A stretch of DNA of 64,000 nt from Paractinoplanes durhamensis (GTDB taxonomy: Bacteria > Actinomycetota > Actinomycetes > Mycobacteriales > Micromonosporaceae): positions 1 through 64,000 of the forward strand of contig NZ_BOML01000030.1 of the NCBI RefSeq assembly GCF_016862175.1, read 5' to 3'. Below, one piece after another: positions 50,211 to 60,000 of the stretch; position 1 is the first letter of the stretch; every line of letters begins with the position of its first letter. The notes under the pieces were generated by a model. It had not been told where the DNA came from and made no database searches. It saw nothing but the letters and a program-made list of their open reading frames with translations. The position numbers and the translations under genes were made by a program.

Positions 50211-51710
50211 ATGCGTCGAAGAATGCTGGCGATCGCCGCGGCGACGATCACGGCCATCACTCTGACCCCACAACCCGCGCCCGCCGCTCCGCTGCAAACC
50301 GACATCGCGCCCGGCATGCTCGCCGCCATGCGTCGCGACCTCAAGCTCGACGACAACCAGATCGCGGTGCGGTTGCGCACCGAGGCGGCGGCGCCGGTCA
50401 TCGAGAAGCGGTTGTCGGCCCGGCTCGGCTCCGCCTTCGCGGGCGCCTGGATCCCGGACGGGGCGTCGAAACTCACGGTCGCGGTGACTTCCGCTTCGGC
50501 CGAGGCTTCGGTACGCGCGGAAGGCGCCAACCCTATTCGCGTACGCCGGGGAGCCGCTGACCTTGCTGCCACCCGTACCCAATTGGACCGCAACGCATCG
50601 CACGCAGCGCAAGCGGGCGTCCGGGGTTGGCATGTCGACGTGCCCGGCAACCGCGTCGTCGTCCTGGCGAAGCCGGGCGCGGAAAGCGCGGCTCGGAAGT
50701 TCGCGCAGGGCGCCGAGGTCACCGTTGAATCACTCGCCGAACAGCCCCGGACGATGTACGACATTCGCGGCGGCGACCAGTACGTGATCAACGGCAACAC
50801 GCTCTGCTCGGTCGGGTTCGCGGTGGCCGGCGGGTTCGTCAGCGCCGGGCACTGCGGCGGCACCGGCAGTCCCACGCTCGGTTACAACAACATCAGCCAG
50901 GGCACGTTCGCCGGCTCGTCGTTCCCGGGCAACGACTACTCGTGGATCCGCACGAACGGCAACTGGACGCCGCAACCGTGGGTGAACAACTACGCCGGCG
51001 GCAACGTCGTGGTGGCCGGCTCCGCGGACGCCGCGATCGGCAGCTCGATCTGCCACTCGGGCCGCACGTCCGGCTGGCGCTGCGGCACCCTGCTGGGAAG
51101 AAACGAGACAATTGTGTACGCCCAGGGCTCCGTCTCCGGGCTCTCGCGCAGCAACGCGTGCGCCGAACCGGGCGACTCCGGCGGGTCATGGATCTCCGGC
51201 AACCAGGCACAGGGCGTGACGTCCGGCGGCACCGGCAACTGCACCTCCGGCGGCACGATGTGGTTCCAGCCGGTGAACGAGATCCTCAGCACCTACGGTC
51301 TGTCGCTGACCACCAGCGGCGGCGGCAGCACCAACTCGCTGATCAGCGACTGGAACGGCAAGTGCATCGACGTGCCGAACGCCAACTTCTCCGACGGCGT
51401 GCCGCTGCAGATGTGGGGGTGCAACGGGACGGGAGCGCAGAAGTGGACGTTCACCAACGGCACCCTGCAGACGTCGAACAACAAGTGCATCGACGTGGCG
51501 TGGGGCTCGACGGCCAACGGTGCGGTCATCCAGATCGCCAACTGCAGCGGCAACGCGGCCCAGCAGTTCGTCCTCTCGGCCGCCGGTGACCTGGTGAACC
51601 CGCAGGCCAACAAGTGTGTCGACATCAACGGCTGGAACGGCAACGACGGCGCGAACCTGGTTCTGTGGGACTGCACCGGCGGCGCCAACCAGAAGTGGCA
51701 CCGCGGGTAA
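50211..51710 (+). CDS. Secreted S1 (streptogrisin/alpha-lytic) protease with ricin-type lectin
   Basis: 499 residues. Signal peptide (about 1-28), pro-region (about 30-190, with the two-part fold of alpha-lytic proteases), then the protease with His in VSAGHCG, Asp in GNDYSWI and Ser in EPGDSGGSW. The last 130 residues are a ricin-B/CBM13 lectin (SDWNGKCIDVPNANFSDG, ANKCVDINGWNGNDG). The enzyme would digest protein while attached to glycan. The ATG at 50211 has GGAAGGA upstream; the frame is open further upstream without a signal sequence. Confidence 0.93.
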   Translation: MRRRMLAIAAATITAITLTPQPAPAAPLQTDIAPGMLAAMRRDLKLDDNQIAVRLRTEAAAPVIEKRLSARLGSAFAGAWIPDGASKLTVAVTSASAEASVRAEGANPIRVRRGAADLAATRTQLDRNASHAAQAGVRGWHVDVPGNRVVVLAKPGAESAARKFAQGAEVTVESLAEQPRTMYDIRGGDQYVINGNTLCSVGFAVAGGFVSAGHCGGTGSPTLGYNNISQGTFAGSSFPGNDYSWIRTNGNWTPQPWVNNYAGGNVVVAGSADAAIGSSICHSGRTSGWRCGTLLGRNETIVYAQGSVSGLSRSNACAEPGDSGGSWISGNQAQGVTSGGTGNCTSGGTMWFQPVNEILSTYGLSLTTSGGGSTNSLISDWNGKCIDVPNANFSDGVPLQMWGCNGTGAQKWTFTNGTLQTSNNKCIDVAWGSTANGAVIQIANCSGNAAQQFVLSAAGDLVNPQANKCVDINGWNGNDGANLVLWDCTGGANQKWHRG

Positions 51711-51838
51711 TCGAGCGCGGGCAAACGGGCAGAAGCACCTTAACGGAACCGTAAAAGATCAGGTTCGACTGGGCGCATCGGCGGGCTGCTTCAGAGGATG
51801 GCCAGGTCCCCCTAGCCGATCTTTGGAGTATCCCGACG

Positions 51839-53452
51839 ATGCGGAAACGAACTCTCCTCTTCACTGTCGTCGCTGCGGTGGCGGCCGCGACGACGACCTG
51901 GATCGCCCTGCCGGCCTCCGCCGCAGCACCGACCGCATCCCTGCGCACGGTGTCGGACTGGGGTAGCGGCTGGCAGGACGAGGTGACCGTCAGTAACACC
52001 GGGGCGGCGGCCATGACGGCGTGGAAGGTGGAGTTCGATCTGCCGGCGGGAGCGGCGATCGGCAGTTACTGGGAAACGGAGATGACCGTCTCGGGGCGAC
52101 ACGTCACCTTCGCGAACCGGGGATGGAACGGGGCGCTGGCCGTCGGAGCGAAGGCGACCTTCGGGTTCGTCGGCTCCGGCGGTCAGCCCACCGGTTGCAA
52201 GGTCAACGGCTTGCCGTGCAACGGGGTCGTCTCCCCCACCACCGCGGCACCGACCACGCCCACGCTGAAGCCCACGACGGTTGCGCCCACCACCGTCGCG
52301 CCGACGCCGACCACGGTCGCGCCGACCACCACCGCCCCCAAGGCGGACGTGCCGCCCGCGTCGAACCTGCTCCCGGTCACGGTGAAGAACAACACCGGCC
52401 GTAGCGAGTCGGTCTTCCTCTACCTGCTCGGCGTCAACCTGGCGACCGGCAAGCTCGGCTACGTGAACGCGGCCGGCACCTTCACCGCCTGGACCGGCGG
52501 CGGCACCGTCCCGGTGCCCGCGCCGGACGTGTCGATCGCCGGCCCGGCCAACGGCGGCAGCACCACGATCAAGATGCCGAAGGGCCTCTCCGGCCGGCTG
52601 TACATGTCGTTCGGCCAGAAGCTCGACTTCCGCCTGACGACGGATGGCCTGGTCCAGCCCGCGCCGTGGGCGGGCGGCGACCCCAACCACGACATCCTGT
52701 TCGACTGGAGCGAGTTCACCCTCGACGCCGGCGGCCTGTTCCTGAACAGCTCGCAGGTCGACATGTTCGCGGTCCCGCACATCGTCAGCGTCACCGGCGG
52801 CACCGGCGTGACCCTCTCCACCGGCGAGCTGAAGTCCGGCGGCCGGCAGAACGTCATCAACGCCGTGAAGGCGAACGGCGACTTCGCGAAGAGCGTGGTC
52901 ACCCGGGCCGACGGCACGGTCCTGCGGGTCCTGGCCCCCGGTAAGGCGGCCGACGCCGGCCTGATGAGCCCGACCTACCTGGACTCGTACATCAACAGCG
53001 CCTGGAACGCCTACGCGAGCAAGACCCTCACCGTCGTGCCGTTCGGCGACCAGCCCAACAACAAGTTCTCCGGGCGGACCAGCGGCACGGTCATGAACTT
53101 CACCGACACCACCGGCAAGACGGTGGCGTCCTTCAACAAGCCGTCGACGGCCAACGTGTGGGGTTGCGACGGCGCCCTCGGTGCCCCGAACGACCAGGTG
53201 GTCGGCCCGATCGCCCGCACCCTGTGCGCCGCCCTGACCCGCGGCACCCTGGGCACCTTGGACACCCAGCCGAGCGGCACCGCCGCCGACTTCTACAAGA
53301 ACAACCCCGCCGACGTGTACGCCAAGGTCATCCACGAGAACATGATCGACGGCAAGGCGTACGCGTTCGCGTTCGACGACGTCCAGAACCAGGAATCCCT
53401 GGTCCACGACGGCGATCCGCGCACCGCCACCATCACGATGACCCCGTTCTGA
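51839..53452 (+). CDS. Secreted GH64 beta-1,3-glucanase with CBM2
   Basis: 537 residues. Signal peptide to about 29, an N-terminal cellulose/chitin-binding CBM2 (30-120, SDWGSGWQDEVTVSNTG), a Thr/Pro linker (TTVAPTTVAP repeats) and a GH64 domain (about 175-537). The catalytic pair is likely the Glu of FDWSEFTLD and the Asp of NSSQVDMFAVP. GH64 enzymes release laminaripentaose from beta-1,3-glucan of fungal walls. A terminator follows. It stands alone, 128 bp after the S1 protease. Confidence 0.92.
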   Translation: MRKRTLLFTVVAAVAAATTTWIALPASAAAPTASLRTVSDWGSGWQDEVTVSNTGAAAMTAWKVEFDLPAGAAIGSYWETEMTVSGRHVTFANRGWNGALAVGAKATFGFVGSGGQPTGCKVNGLPCNGVVSPTTAAPTTPTLKPTTVAPTTVAPTPTTVAPTTTAPKADVPPASNLLPVTVKNNTGRSESVFLYLLGVNLATGKLGYVNAAGTFTAWTGGGTVPVPAPDVSIAGPANGGSTTIKMPKGLSGRLYMSFGQKLDFRLTTDGLVQPAPWAGGDPNHDILFDWSEFTLDAGGLFLNSSQVDMFAVPHIVSVTGGTGVTLSTGELKSGGRQNVINAVKANGDFAKSVVTRADGTVLRVLAPGKAADAGLMSPTYLDSYINSAWNAYASKTLTVVPFGDQPNNKFSGRTSGTVMNFTDTTGKTVASFNKPSTANVWGCDGALGAPNDQVVGPIARTLCAALTRGTLGTLDTQPSGTAADFYKNNPADVYAKVIHENMIDGKAYAFAFDDVQNQESLVHDGDPRTATITMTPF

Positions 53453-53472
53453 TCCGTATCTTCTCTTCGCCC

Positions 53473-53510
53473 TGACGTGCGGGCCCCGCTCCGGCGGGGC
53501 CCTCACGTGA
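53473..53510 (+). terminator. Rho-independent terminator of the GH64 gene
   Basis: A stem of GGGCCCCGC with its complement sits inside an outer TGACGTG/CACGTGA pairing with a mismatch, and TTTTC follows. It overlaps the end of the convergent GNAT gene by a few bases. Confidence 0.82.
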
Positions 53511-54012
53511 TTTTCGGGCTCCGGCGTTCGATCAGGGTTACGTCTCGCCAGGTGCCATGCAGGCGGCCTATCCGGTGGCGGGTTCCGACCGTGCGGAAGC
53601 CGCACCTCGCGTGCAGGGCCAGGCTTGCGGTGTTCTCCGGGAAGATGCCGGACTGGATGGTCCAGATGCCGGCGGTCTCGGTTGAGGTGATCAAGGCGGT
53701 CAGCAGCGTGCGGCCGACGCCCCGGCCCTGGTGGGCGGGGTGGACGTAGACCGAGTGCTCGACCACGCCGGCGTAGGCCGGGCGGGTGGAGATCGGGCTG
53801 CAGGCTATCCAGCCGGTCACCTCGCCGGTGGTGGTGTCCAGGGCTACGAAGCGGTGGGCGGGCAGGCGGGTGGTCACGAAACGGGACCAGTCCGGTGGGG
53901 CGGTCTCGAACGTCGCGTTGCCGGTCGCGATGCCCGCGCGGTAGATGTCGAGCACCTGGATGGCATGGTCGTCGGCCATCGGCGCCACGTGGATACCGGG
54001 GTGAATCTGCAC
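53503..54012 (-). CDS. GNAT N-acetyltransferase (phosphinothricin-acetyltransferase-like)
   Basis: 169 residues. HSVYVHPAHQGRGVGRTLLTAL is the acetyl-CoA motif A, and VLDIYRAGIATGNATFE with GIFPENTASLALHARCGFRTVGT match the Pat/Bar group. It may detoxify an amino compound; the natural substrate is unknown. The GTG at 54012 keeps the N-terminal strand, though its ribosome site is very close. Confidence 0.82.
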   Translation of the reverse strand: MQIHPGIHVAPMADDHAIQVLDIYRAGIATGNATFETAPPDWSRFVTTRLPAHRFVALDTTTGEVTGWIACSPISTRPAYAGVVEHSVYVHPAHQGRGVGRTLLTALITSTETAGIWTIQSGIFPENTASLALHARCGFRTVGTRHRIGRLHGTWRDVTLIERRSPKIT

Positions 54013-54106
54013 CTCTCCAGGGTGCCAGGCCGCCGTTGTTGCGGGCGGCCCCGATAGTCAGGATTCGATACAGTCACGGTCCAGCTTTGTGAACGGGGAC
54101 CGTGTC

Positions 54107-55267
54107 ATGGAAGAACAGGGCAGGCCGGGCGAACCGCCGGCGCCCGAACAGCCGTCGTCGCCGCCGTCGGCCGACGGCACGCAGGCGCCGGCCGAACCGA
54201 CCTGGGTGAGCCCGCCGTTGCCGCAGGCGCCGGCGCATCCGGATGCGCAGTGGCAGCGGCCGGACGGCCAGCCGCAGCAGCCGCAAATTCAGCCGCCGCC
54301 GTTCGGCGGACCGCAGCAGCCGCCGCCGGCCGTTCCGCCGTGGCAGGCGCCGCCGGCGTGGCAGCCGCCGCCCGGATATCAGCCGCCGGGCTATCCGGCG
54401 CCGGGCTATCCGGCGCCGGGGCAGTGGCAGGTGCCGCCCGGGCAGGTGCCGCCGGCCGGGTGGCAGGCGGCGCCCGTGATGTGGGAGCCGCCGGGGCCGG
54501 AGCAGGTTGCGCCGCCGTTCACCTCGCCGCCGCCCAAGCTCAAGCCGTGGGCGATCGCGCTGGTCATCGTGGTCGGGCTGCTGGGGATCGGCGGCCTGTA
54601 CGCCTATGCGATCGCGCGCGAGGTCGACCGGGTCCAGGACCAGGTGGCCGAGCTGAACCAGGACGAGCCGTTCGGGCTGCCGAAGACGTGGCCGTCGGGG
54701 CCGACGCCGTTCTCGACCGGGGAGTCACCCGACCCGGTCGAAACCACGCCGTCGGGGCCGCAGGCCAGCACCTATCCGGTGCGCACCGACGAGGACCTGG
54801 AGCGGGTCTGCGACGGGTGGTATTACCCGCAGTCGCCGAAGTTCACCGGCAAGGCGCCGCACCAGATCTCGGTGGGCGTGATCGACAGCACCACCCTGCC
54901 CAGCCGGCACTTCGGGTCGGTGAGCGTGCCCGAGTTGAAGGAGTCGATCTGGCGGGCCTGGATCCCGACCGATCCGACCAAGACCCAGCTGGTCGGCTGC
55001 ATCGACCTGGCCACCACCGGGGCGACCGCGAAGAGCTGCAAGTTCGACGATCCGAAGCCGGAGAAGATCGCGCTGAAGAAGGCGACCTACCGGGTGCGGC
55101 TGTTCGAGGCGGCCACCGGCAAGAAGCTGCTCGACAAGGCGGCGGTCAAGGGTGAGGACGAAACCTGCCCCACCATCGTGTATCTGCTCGGCGGTGAGTC
55201 ACTCGTGAGCCAGGTGAGCGACCGGCAGGTCTACGAGTTCTTCCGTCCGTACGTGATGAAGAAGTAG
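54107..55267 (+). CDS. Proline-rich single-pass membrane protein
   Basis: 386 residues. The first 145 are a Pro/Gln/Ala-rich cytoplasmic tail (QPPGYPAPGYPAPGQW), then one membrane helix (about 152-172, WAIALVIVVGLLGIGGLYAY) and an extracellular domain with two pairs of cysteines (VCDGWYYP, LVGCIDL, SCKFDD, ETCPTIV). It has no known family function. The ATG at 54107 has GGGGAC upstream. Confidence 0.78.
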   Translation: MEEQGRPGEPPAPEQPSSPPSADGTQAPAEPTWVSPPLPQAPAHPDAQWQRPDGQPQQPQIQPPPFGGPQQPPPAVPPWQAPPAWQPPPGYQPPGYPAPGYPAPGQWQVPPGQVPPAGWQAAPVMWEPPGPEQVAPPFTSPPPKLKPWAIALVIVVGLLGIGGLYAYAIAREVDRVQDQVAELNQDEPFGLPKTWPSGPTPFSTGESPDPVETTPSGPQASTYPVRTDEDLERVCDGWYYPQSPKFTGKAPHQISVGVIDSTTLPSRHFGSVSVPELKESIWRAWIPTDPTKTQLVGCIDLATTGATAKSCKFDDPKPEKIALKKATYRVRLFEAATGKKLLDKAAVKGEDETCPTIVYLLGGESLVSQVSDRQVYEFFRPYVMKK

Positions 55268-55405
55268 GAAATTGAGGAGGACCTCCCCACCGCGGAGCAG
55301 CCACCCCTTTACCTCCTCGGAAGCGGGGCCTGGCAGGTCGGGGATCGGAATGGGATGAGTCTCCTCGAACACGACGGAGATACCTTCGGCGTCCTGGGTA
55401 GTTGC

Positions 55406-56686
55406 CTAATGGGCGAAGGCGACGGCCGTTTCCGGCTGCTCGACGGGAAGTCGGTGCGGTTGGACGACGAGGAAGCAGACCAGGGTGGCGGCGAGCATGC
55501 CGCCGAAGACCACGATGGCCATAGCGACGGCACCCACGCCGAGGATGCCTACCAGGGGCGCGGCGAGGGCCCCGACACCGAATTGGACGGCGCCGAGCAG
55601 GGCTGCGGCGGTGCCGGCTGCTTCGCCGTGGCGGGACAGAGCCAGGGCGGGGGCGTTCGGCATGGCGAGTCCGACCATGGCCAGGACCAGCCAGAGCGGG
55701 ATCAGGATGCCGACCAGGCCGCCGACCTCGGTGATGGCCAGGATCAGCAGCACGAGGCCGAAGCCGAGCCCTGCGACCAGGGACCTGGCAAGGATCTGCT
55801 GGGGTGTCCACCGGCGTAGCAGCCGCACGTTGAACTGGGTGGCGCCGATCAGACCCACGGCGCCGCCGGCGAATACGTACGCGAACTGTTGTTCGCTGAG
55901 GCCGAAGCCGTCCTGCAGAACGTAGGATGAGCCGCTGACGTAGGCGAAAAGGGCGGCCATTGCCAGGCCGGCGACCAGGATCAGCCCGACGTACACCCGG
56001 TCGGTAAACAGCTTTCCGTAGTCGCGGACGGTGCCGGCGATCCCGCCGTTGCGGCGACGCTCGACCGGCAGGGTCTCCGGCAGCACGATCGCGGTACCCG
56101 CCATGATCGCGGCGGCGGCAACGGTGAGTACGACGAACACGCCGCGCCACGAGGTGAACTGCAGTGTTTGCCCGCCGATGGTCGGGGCGAGAATCGGGGC
56201 GACGCCGACCACGAGCATCAGCCGAGAGAACAGCTTCGCGGCGGCGAATCCGCTGAACAGGTCGCGGACGATCGCCATCGCTACCACTGCCGCCGCGGCG
56301 GCACCGAGGCCTTGCAGCACGCGCAGGGAGCCGAGGATCGCCAGGTTCGGTGCGATCACGCACAGCAGCGAGGCGATCAGGTGCACACCGACGCCGGCGA
56401 GTAGCGGCACCCGCCGCCCGACCGCGTCGGACAGCGGGCCGATCAGCAACTGCCCGAAAGCTAGGCCGACGAGCGTGCCGGTCAGGGTGAGCTGGACAGC
56501 CGCCGGGGTGGCGCCGAAGTCGCCAGTGATGGTCGGTAGTGCAGGCAGGTACATGTCGATGGTGAGCGGACCGAGCGCGGTGAGGAAGCCGAGCACGAGG
56601 ACAATCCGGAAACGCCGCCCTGATGGGAGCAACTCCCCCGGGGACAGGTCGGCTTCGAGCGGGGTTACGGTGCGAGTCTCAGCCAC
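55406..56686 (-). CDS. MFS drug-resistance transporter, Bcr/CflA type
   Basis: 426 residues with 12 helices. Motif A is LIGPLSDAVGRRVPL; GAPPL-like motif C regions follow, and TIDMYLPALPTITGDF at the start is typical of Bcr/CflA. It probably exports drugs or sulfonamide-type compounds. A decayed homologue of its C-terminal end lies at 63598-63733. Confidence 0.9.
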   Translation of the reverse strand: MAETRTVTPLEADLSPGELLPSGRRFRIVLVLGFLTALGPLTIDMYLPALPTITGDFGATPAAVQLTLTGTLVGLAFGQLLIGPLSDAVGRRVPLLAGVGVHLIASLLCVIAPNLAILGSLRVLQGLGAAAAAVVAMAIVRDLFSGFAAAKLFSRLMLVVGVAPILAPTIGGQTLQFTSWRGVFVVLTVAAAAIMAGTAIVLPETLPVERRRNGGIAGTVRDYGKLFTDRVYVGLILVAGLAMAALFAYVSGSSYVLQDGFGLSEQQFAYVFAGGAVGLIGATQFNVRLLRRWTPQQILARSLVAGLGFGLVLLILAITEVGGLVGILIPLWLVLAMVGLAMPNAPALALSRHGEAAGTAAALLGAVQFGVGALAAPLVGILGVGAVAMAIVVFGGMLAATLVCFLVVQPHRLPVEQPETAVAFAH

Positions 56687-56866
56687 ACTTCACCGCAAGT
56701 CGTTGCCTGCTCGGTTTCTTCCGCCCGGACCCGTCATGGTAATAACGGTCACAAGACTGGAATATGGCCTCCTAGCAGCTGATATTCCGCTTGCGCTGCC
56801 GCCGCGGGGCCCTTCGTGGCACTGCTCGGCGCCAGGGCCGCGACGCCACGATGGGCGCCGCGGCCG

Positions 56867-57034
56867 TCAGCTTTCGGGCTCGTTGTTCGCGGACCGGCGG
56901 CGGGCGAACACCAATCTGCCCACGTTTATCATGATCCAGACCACGGACAGCACCACGCCGAGCCAGAGTCGCTGCTGAAGGCAGACCGCTAGGACGATGG
57001 CGAAGACCGTGATCTGAACCAGAGGAGTTATCAC
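56867..57034 (-). CDS. 55-residue two-TM protein behind the RHS toxin; candidate immunity protein
   Basis: The frame opens with GTG directly after the TAA of the RHS gene (no gap), and GGGAT inside the end of that gene is a good ribosome site. The protein (MITPLVQITVFAIVLAVCLQ..., ending SANNEPES) has two hydrophobic segments, about 5-18 and 24-42, and a basic RLVFARRRS that would stay inside. It is too short for usual gene finders. Position and membrane nature suggest an immunity protein for the membrane-type RHS tail. No homologue is known to me. Confidence 0.6.
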   Translation of the reverse strand: MITPLVQITVFAIVLAVCLQQRLWLGVVLSVVWIMINVGRLVFARRRSANNEPES

Positions 57035-60000
57035 TTATTTACATCCCGTAGCCAGGTGGTAGATGAGATAACCGATGATGAGGCCGAGCCCGGCCTCGAT
57101 GATGCCGGCCGCGCCGGCCGCGCCCCGAGCCGCAGCCGTTCCGATTTTGTACAGCTTGTGAGTGCCTTCAGCGATTTGTCCGCCGGTCTCCGCTGCCGCT
57201 CCGATGCCGAGGGTGATGCCGAAGATCTGTCCGCCCGAGCACTTCTGGCCGGTGAGGTCGTTGGTACTGAACGGGTCGCCGTTGACGTAGGTGTAGTTGT
57301 TCGCGCAGCCGCCGTCGATCGGGTCGACGCTCAGGAAACGCCCCTCCGATCGCTGGTAGGCCCGGGCGCCGAGGATGGCGATACCGGTGACGTTGTCGGT
57401 GAGTTTGCTGCTGGAACCGAACGTGGTCAGGGTGTTGCCACCCGCGGCGTTGGCGAGCGTCGAGCCGGTCGCGGTGGGCTGCCCCCAGGGGTCGTAGGTG
57501 ATGGGTCCGGTCTGGCGCGCGCCGGCGTTGTCGGTGGTAACGGTGTAGTTGCCGTGCAGGTCCGGATAGGACCAGACGTTGCCGGCGGCCTGCGCGGTGA
57601 GCAGGACCCCGCCGGGCAGGTTGACGAGTTTCTGCAGTACGGCATTGCTCGCGCTGAGCACGGCGACGGGAGCGTCCGAGTAGCCGCCGAAGGCGTAGTG
57701 CACCGTGGTGGTGGACGTCGCGTGGCCTATCACCCGGTCGAGTGCGTCGTAGGTGTAACCGGTGGTCGCCCCCGACGCGGTGGTGGTGGCCAGCCGGTCG
57801 GCGGCATCCCAGGTGAGGGTAGTGCCGGCGTCGTTGAGCTGGTTGCCGTGCGCGTCGTACGCGTATTGGCTGTTGGTGCCCGCGCTCGTGCTCGAGGAGA
57901 CGATCTGGTCGGCACTGTTGTAGCAGTAGTTCGTGCTGCTCGCGCTTCCGCCGGTCGGCGTGATCGTGACGCTTGAGCGGTTGGTGTTGGCACCCGCGTT
58001 GGCGTTGGCACAGCTGCCGGCGGCGTAGCCGTACGTCGCCGATGCGCTCGGCAGGTAGGCGGTGACCAGCCGCCCGGCGCCGTCGTACGTGTAGGTGGTG
58101 GCGGTCGAACCGGCCGGGTTCGGGTTGGTCAGGCCGGTGCCGTTGATGTCCTCCAGTTCGGTGGTGACCCGCCGGGCCGGTGACAGGGTGGTCTTGTTCC
58201 CGGCGACCAGGGTGCCGCTGCCGGTGGTGAAGACCAGGCTGTTCTGGGTGCCGAGACCGTCGTATCCGATCGTCGCGTTCGTCCCGTTGCCGTAGGTGAC
58301 GCTGGTCAGGTGCTCGGTGGCGCCGTCGTAGTGCGAGGTCGCCACCAGCGTGCCGTCGGCGGTGACGGTGGCCGGGTTGCCACTGTTCGGATCGTAGGTC
58401 TTGGTGATCGTGCCCTGCGGACCCGATGTGCCGGTGACCTGCCCGGACTGGTTGTAAGTCGTCGTGCTGGTCTGCCCGTTGGCGTCGGTGTAGCTGACGA
58501 GTCGGCCGAGCAGGTCGACCTGGGTGGTGATGGTGCCGCCGGTGTCGGTCACGCTGGAGACCAGCGGGTTGCCGCCGACGTTGAAGGTGTAGGTGCTCGT
58601 ACGGGCGGATGCGCTACTGGTCGCCGGCCATGACCGGCCGGTCACGCGCCCGATCGCGTCGTAGGCGGTGCATTGCCAGGCTTCGCTGCCGATGCGCCGC
58701 CCCACCTGACGCCCAGCTGCGTCGTAGACGAACTGCTGCACGCGGGCCGGATCGGTCTGGGACTTCAGCTGCCCGCCTTGCGGCGTGCCGGCGGCGACGC
58801 CGCAAGCTGCCGCAAGCGGACCTTCGGTGCCGGAATAGTAGGCGTACGTCGTGGCATTGCCGGCCGGGAGCGTACGGCTGATCTTGCGCAGGTAGGTGGA
58901 GGTGCCCAGCGGCTCGTAGGCCGTGGTGGTGGTCAGTCCGCCGACCGTGATCGAGGTGGCCAAGCCGTACTGCGGCCCTGCCGTGCCGTCGGAGTAGCCG
59001 GTGGTGGTGACTACGCCGTCGGGGTCGGTGGTGCTGGTCTCGAGCCGGTATCCGGGGTCGAGGACGGCGTTGGCGACGACCGCTCCGGCCATCGTGACGG
59101 CGAACTCGTTGAGCTGGGTCGCCGACCCCTGGAAGTCGACCTGTACGGCGTGGAGGCCACCGGCGAGCTCGGTGCCGCCGCTCGCCGTCGTCGTTCGGGT
59201 CTGACCGGCGGTGAAGCCGCTGACGTCCGGGCCGTCGTGGGCGACCGGGACGGCGTCGACCGCGACAGTGACGGCCTGACTGCTGCTGACGCCGAAAGTG
59301 TAGGTGCCCGCGGAGGCGACCCCGATGGTGCCGGTCAGCCGCAGGGTCCACTGGCCGGCGGCGTCGGAGCCGATCGGCGGGGAACCAGCGTTCCAGTGCG
59401 CGCACAGCCGGCCGCTGGTGGCCCCGCACAGGGCTTGCGGCTGCGTGCCGCCCGGACCGGCGGCGTGCACCGCCACCGGACCGGCGGCCTGCCCGTTCGC
59501 CCAGAAACTGGCGGCGAGTCCGGTCAGCCCCTCGTCGTATCCATGGTGGGTGTGCGGCACCGCCACCCCGCAGCCCGCGGTTCCTTGCGGGTCGCTCACG
59601 GGCAGGTAGCCCTGGGCCGCACCGGCCGCGGTGGCGCCGGCCGGCCAGCCGCCCCCGAAGCAGGCCACCGGGGCGGGGCCGTACGTGTCGGTGGCGTCAC
59701 CGTCGGCGTCGTAGACCGTGCTGGTCTGCTCGCCGTCCGGGGTGACGGTGACGATCGGCTGGTCGGTGCCGCACGTCGTCGCGCAGCTCTGGCCGGCCGC
59801 CGTGGCGTTCGCCCAGACCGTCGTGGTGGTGCCGCCGCCCGAGTTGTTCTGCCCCGTGATGCGTCCCTGGGTGTCGTAGGTGATCCGCGACGCGTAGCCC
59901 GAGCTGGGCTGGAAGCCGACGATCGCCGCATCGGTGTGGTCGGTCGCGTAGGTGTAGATGCGGCCGGGCCGGGCCGCACCGGCGGTCGGTGCGGGCTGGA

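Noticed and set aside
53473..53510. Hairpin as an operator for the GNAT gene
   Set aside because: It lies at the 3' ends of both convergent genes and has a U-tract on the GH64 side, so it is a terminator.
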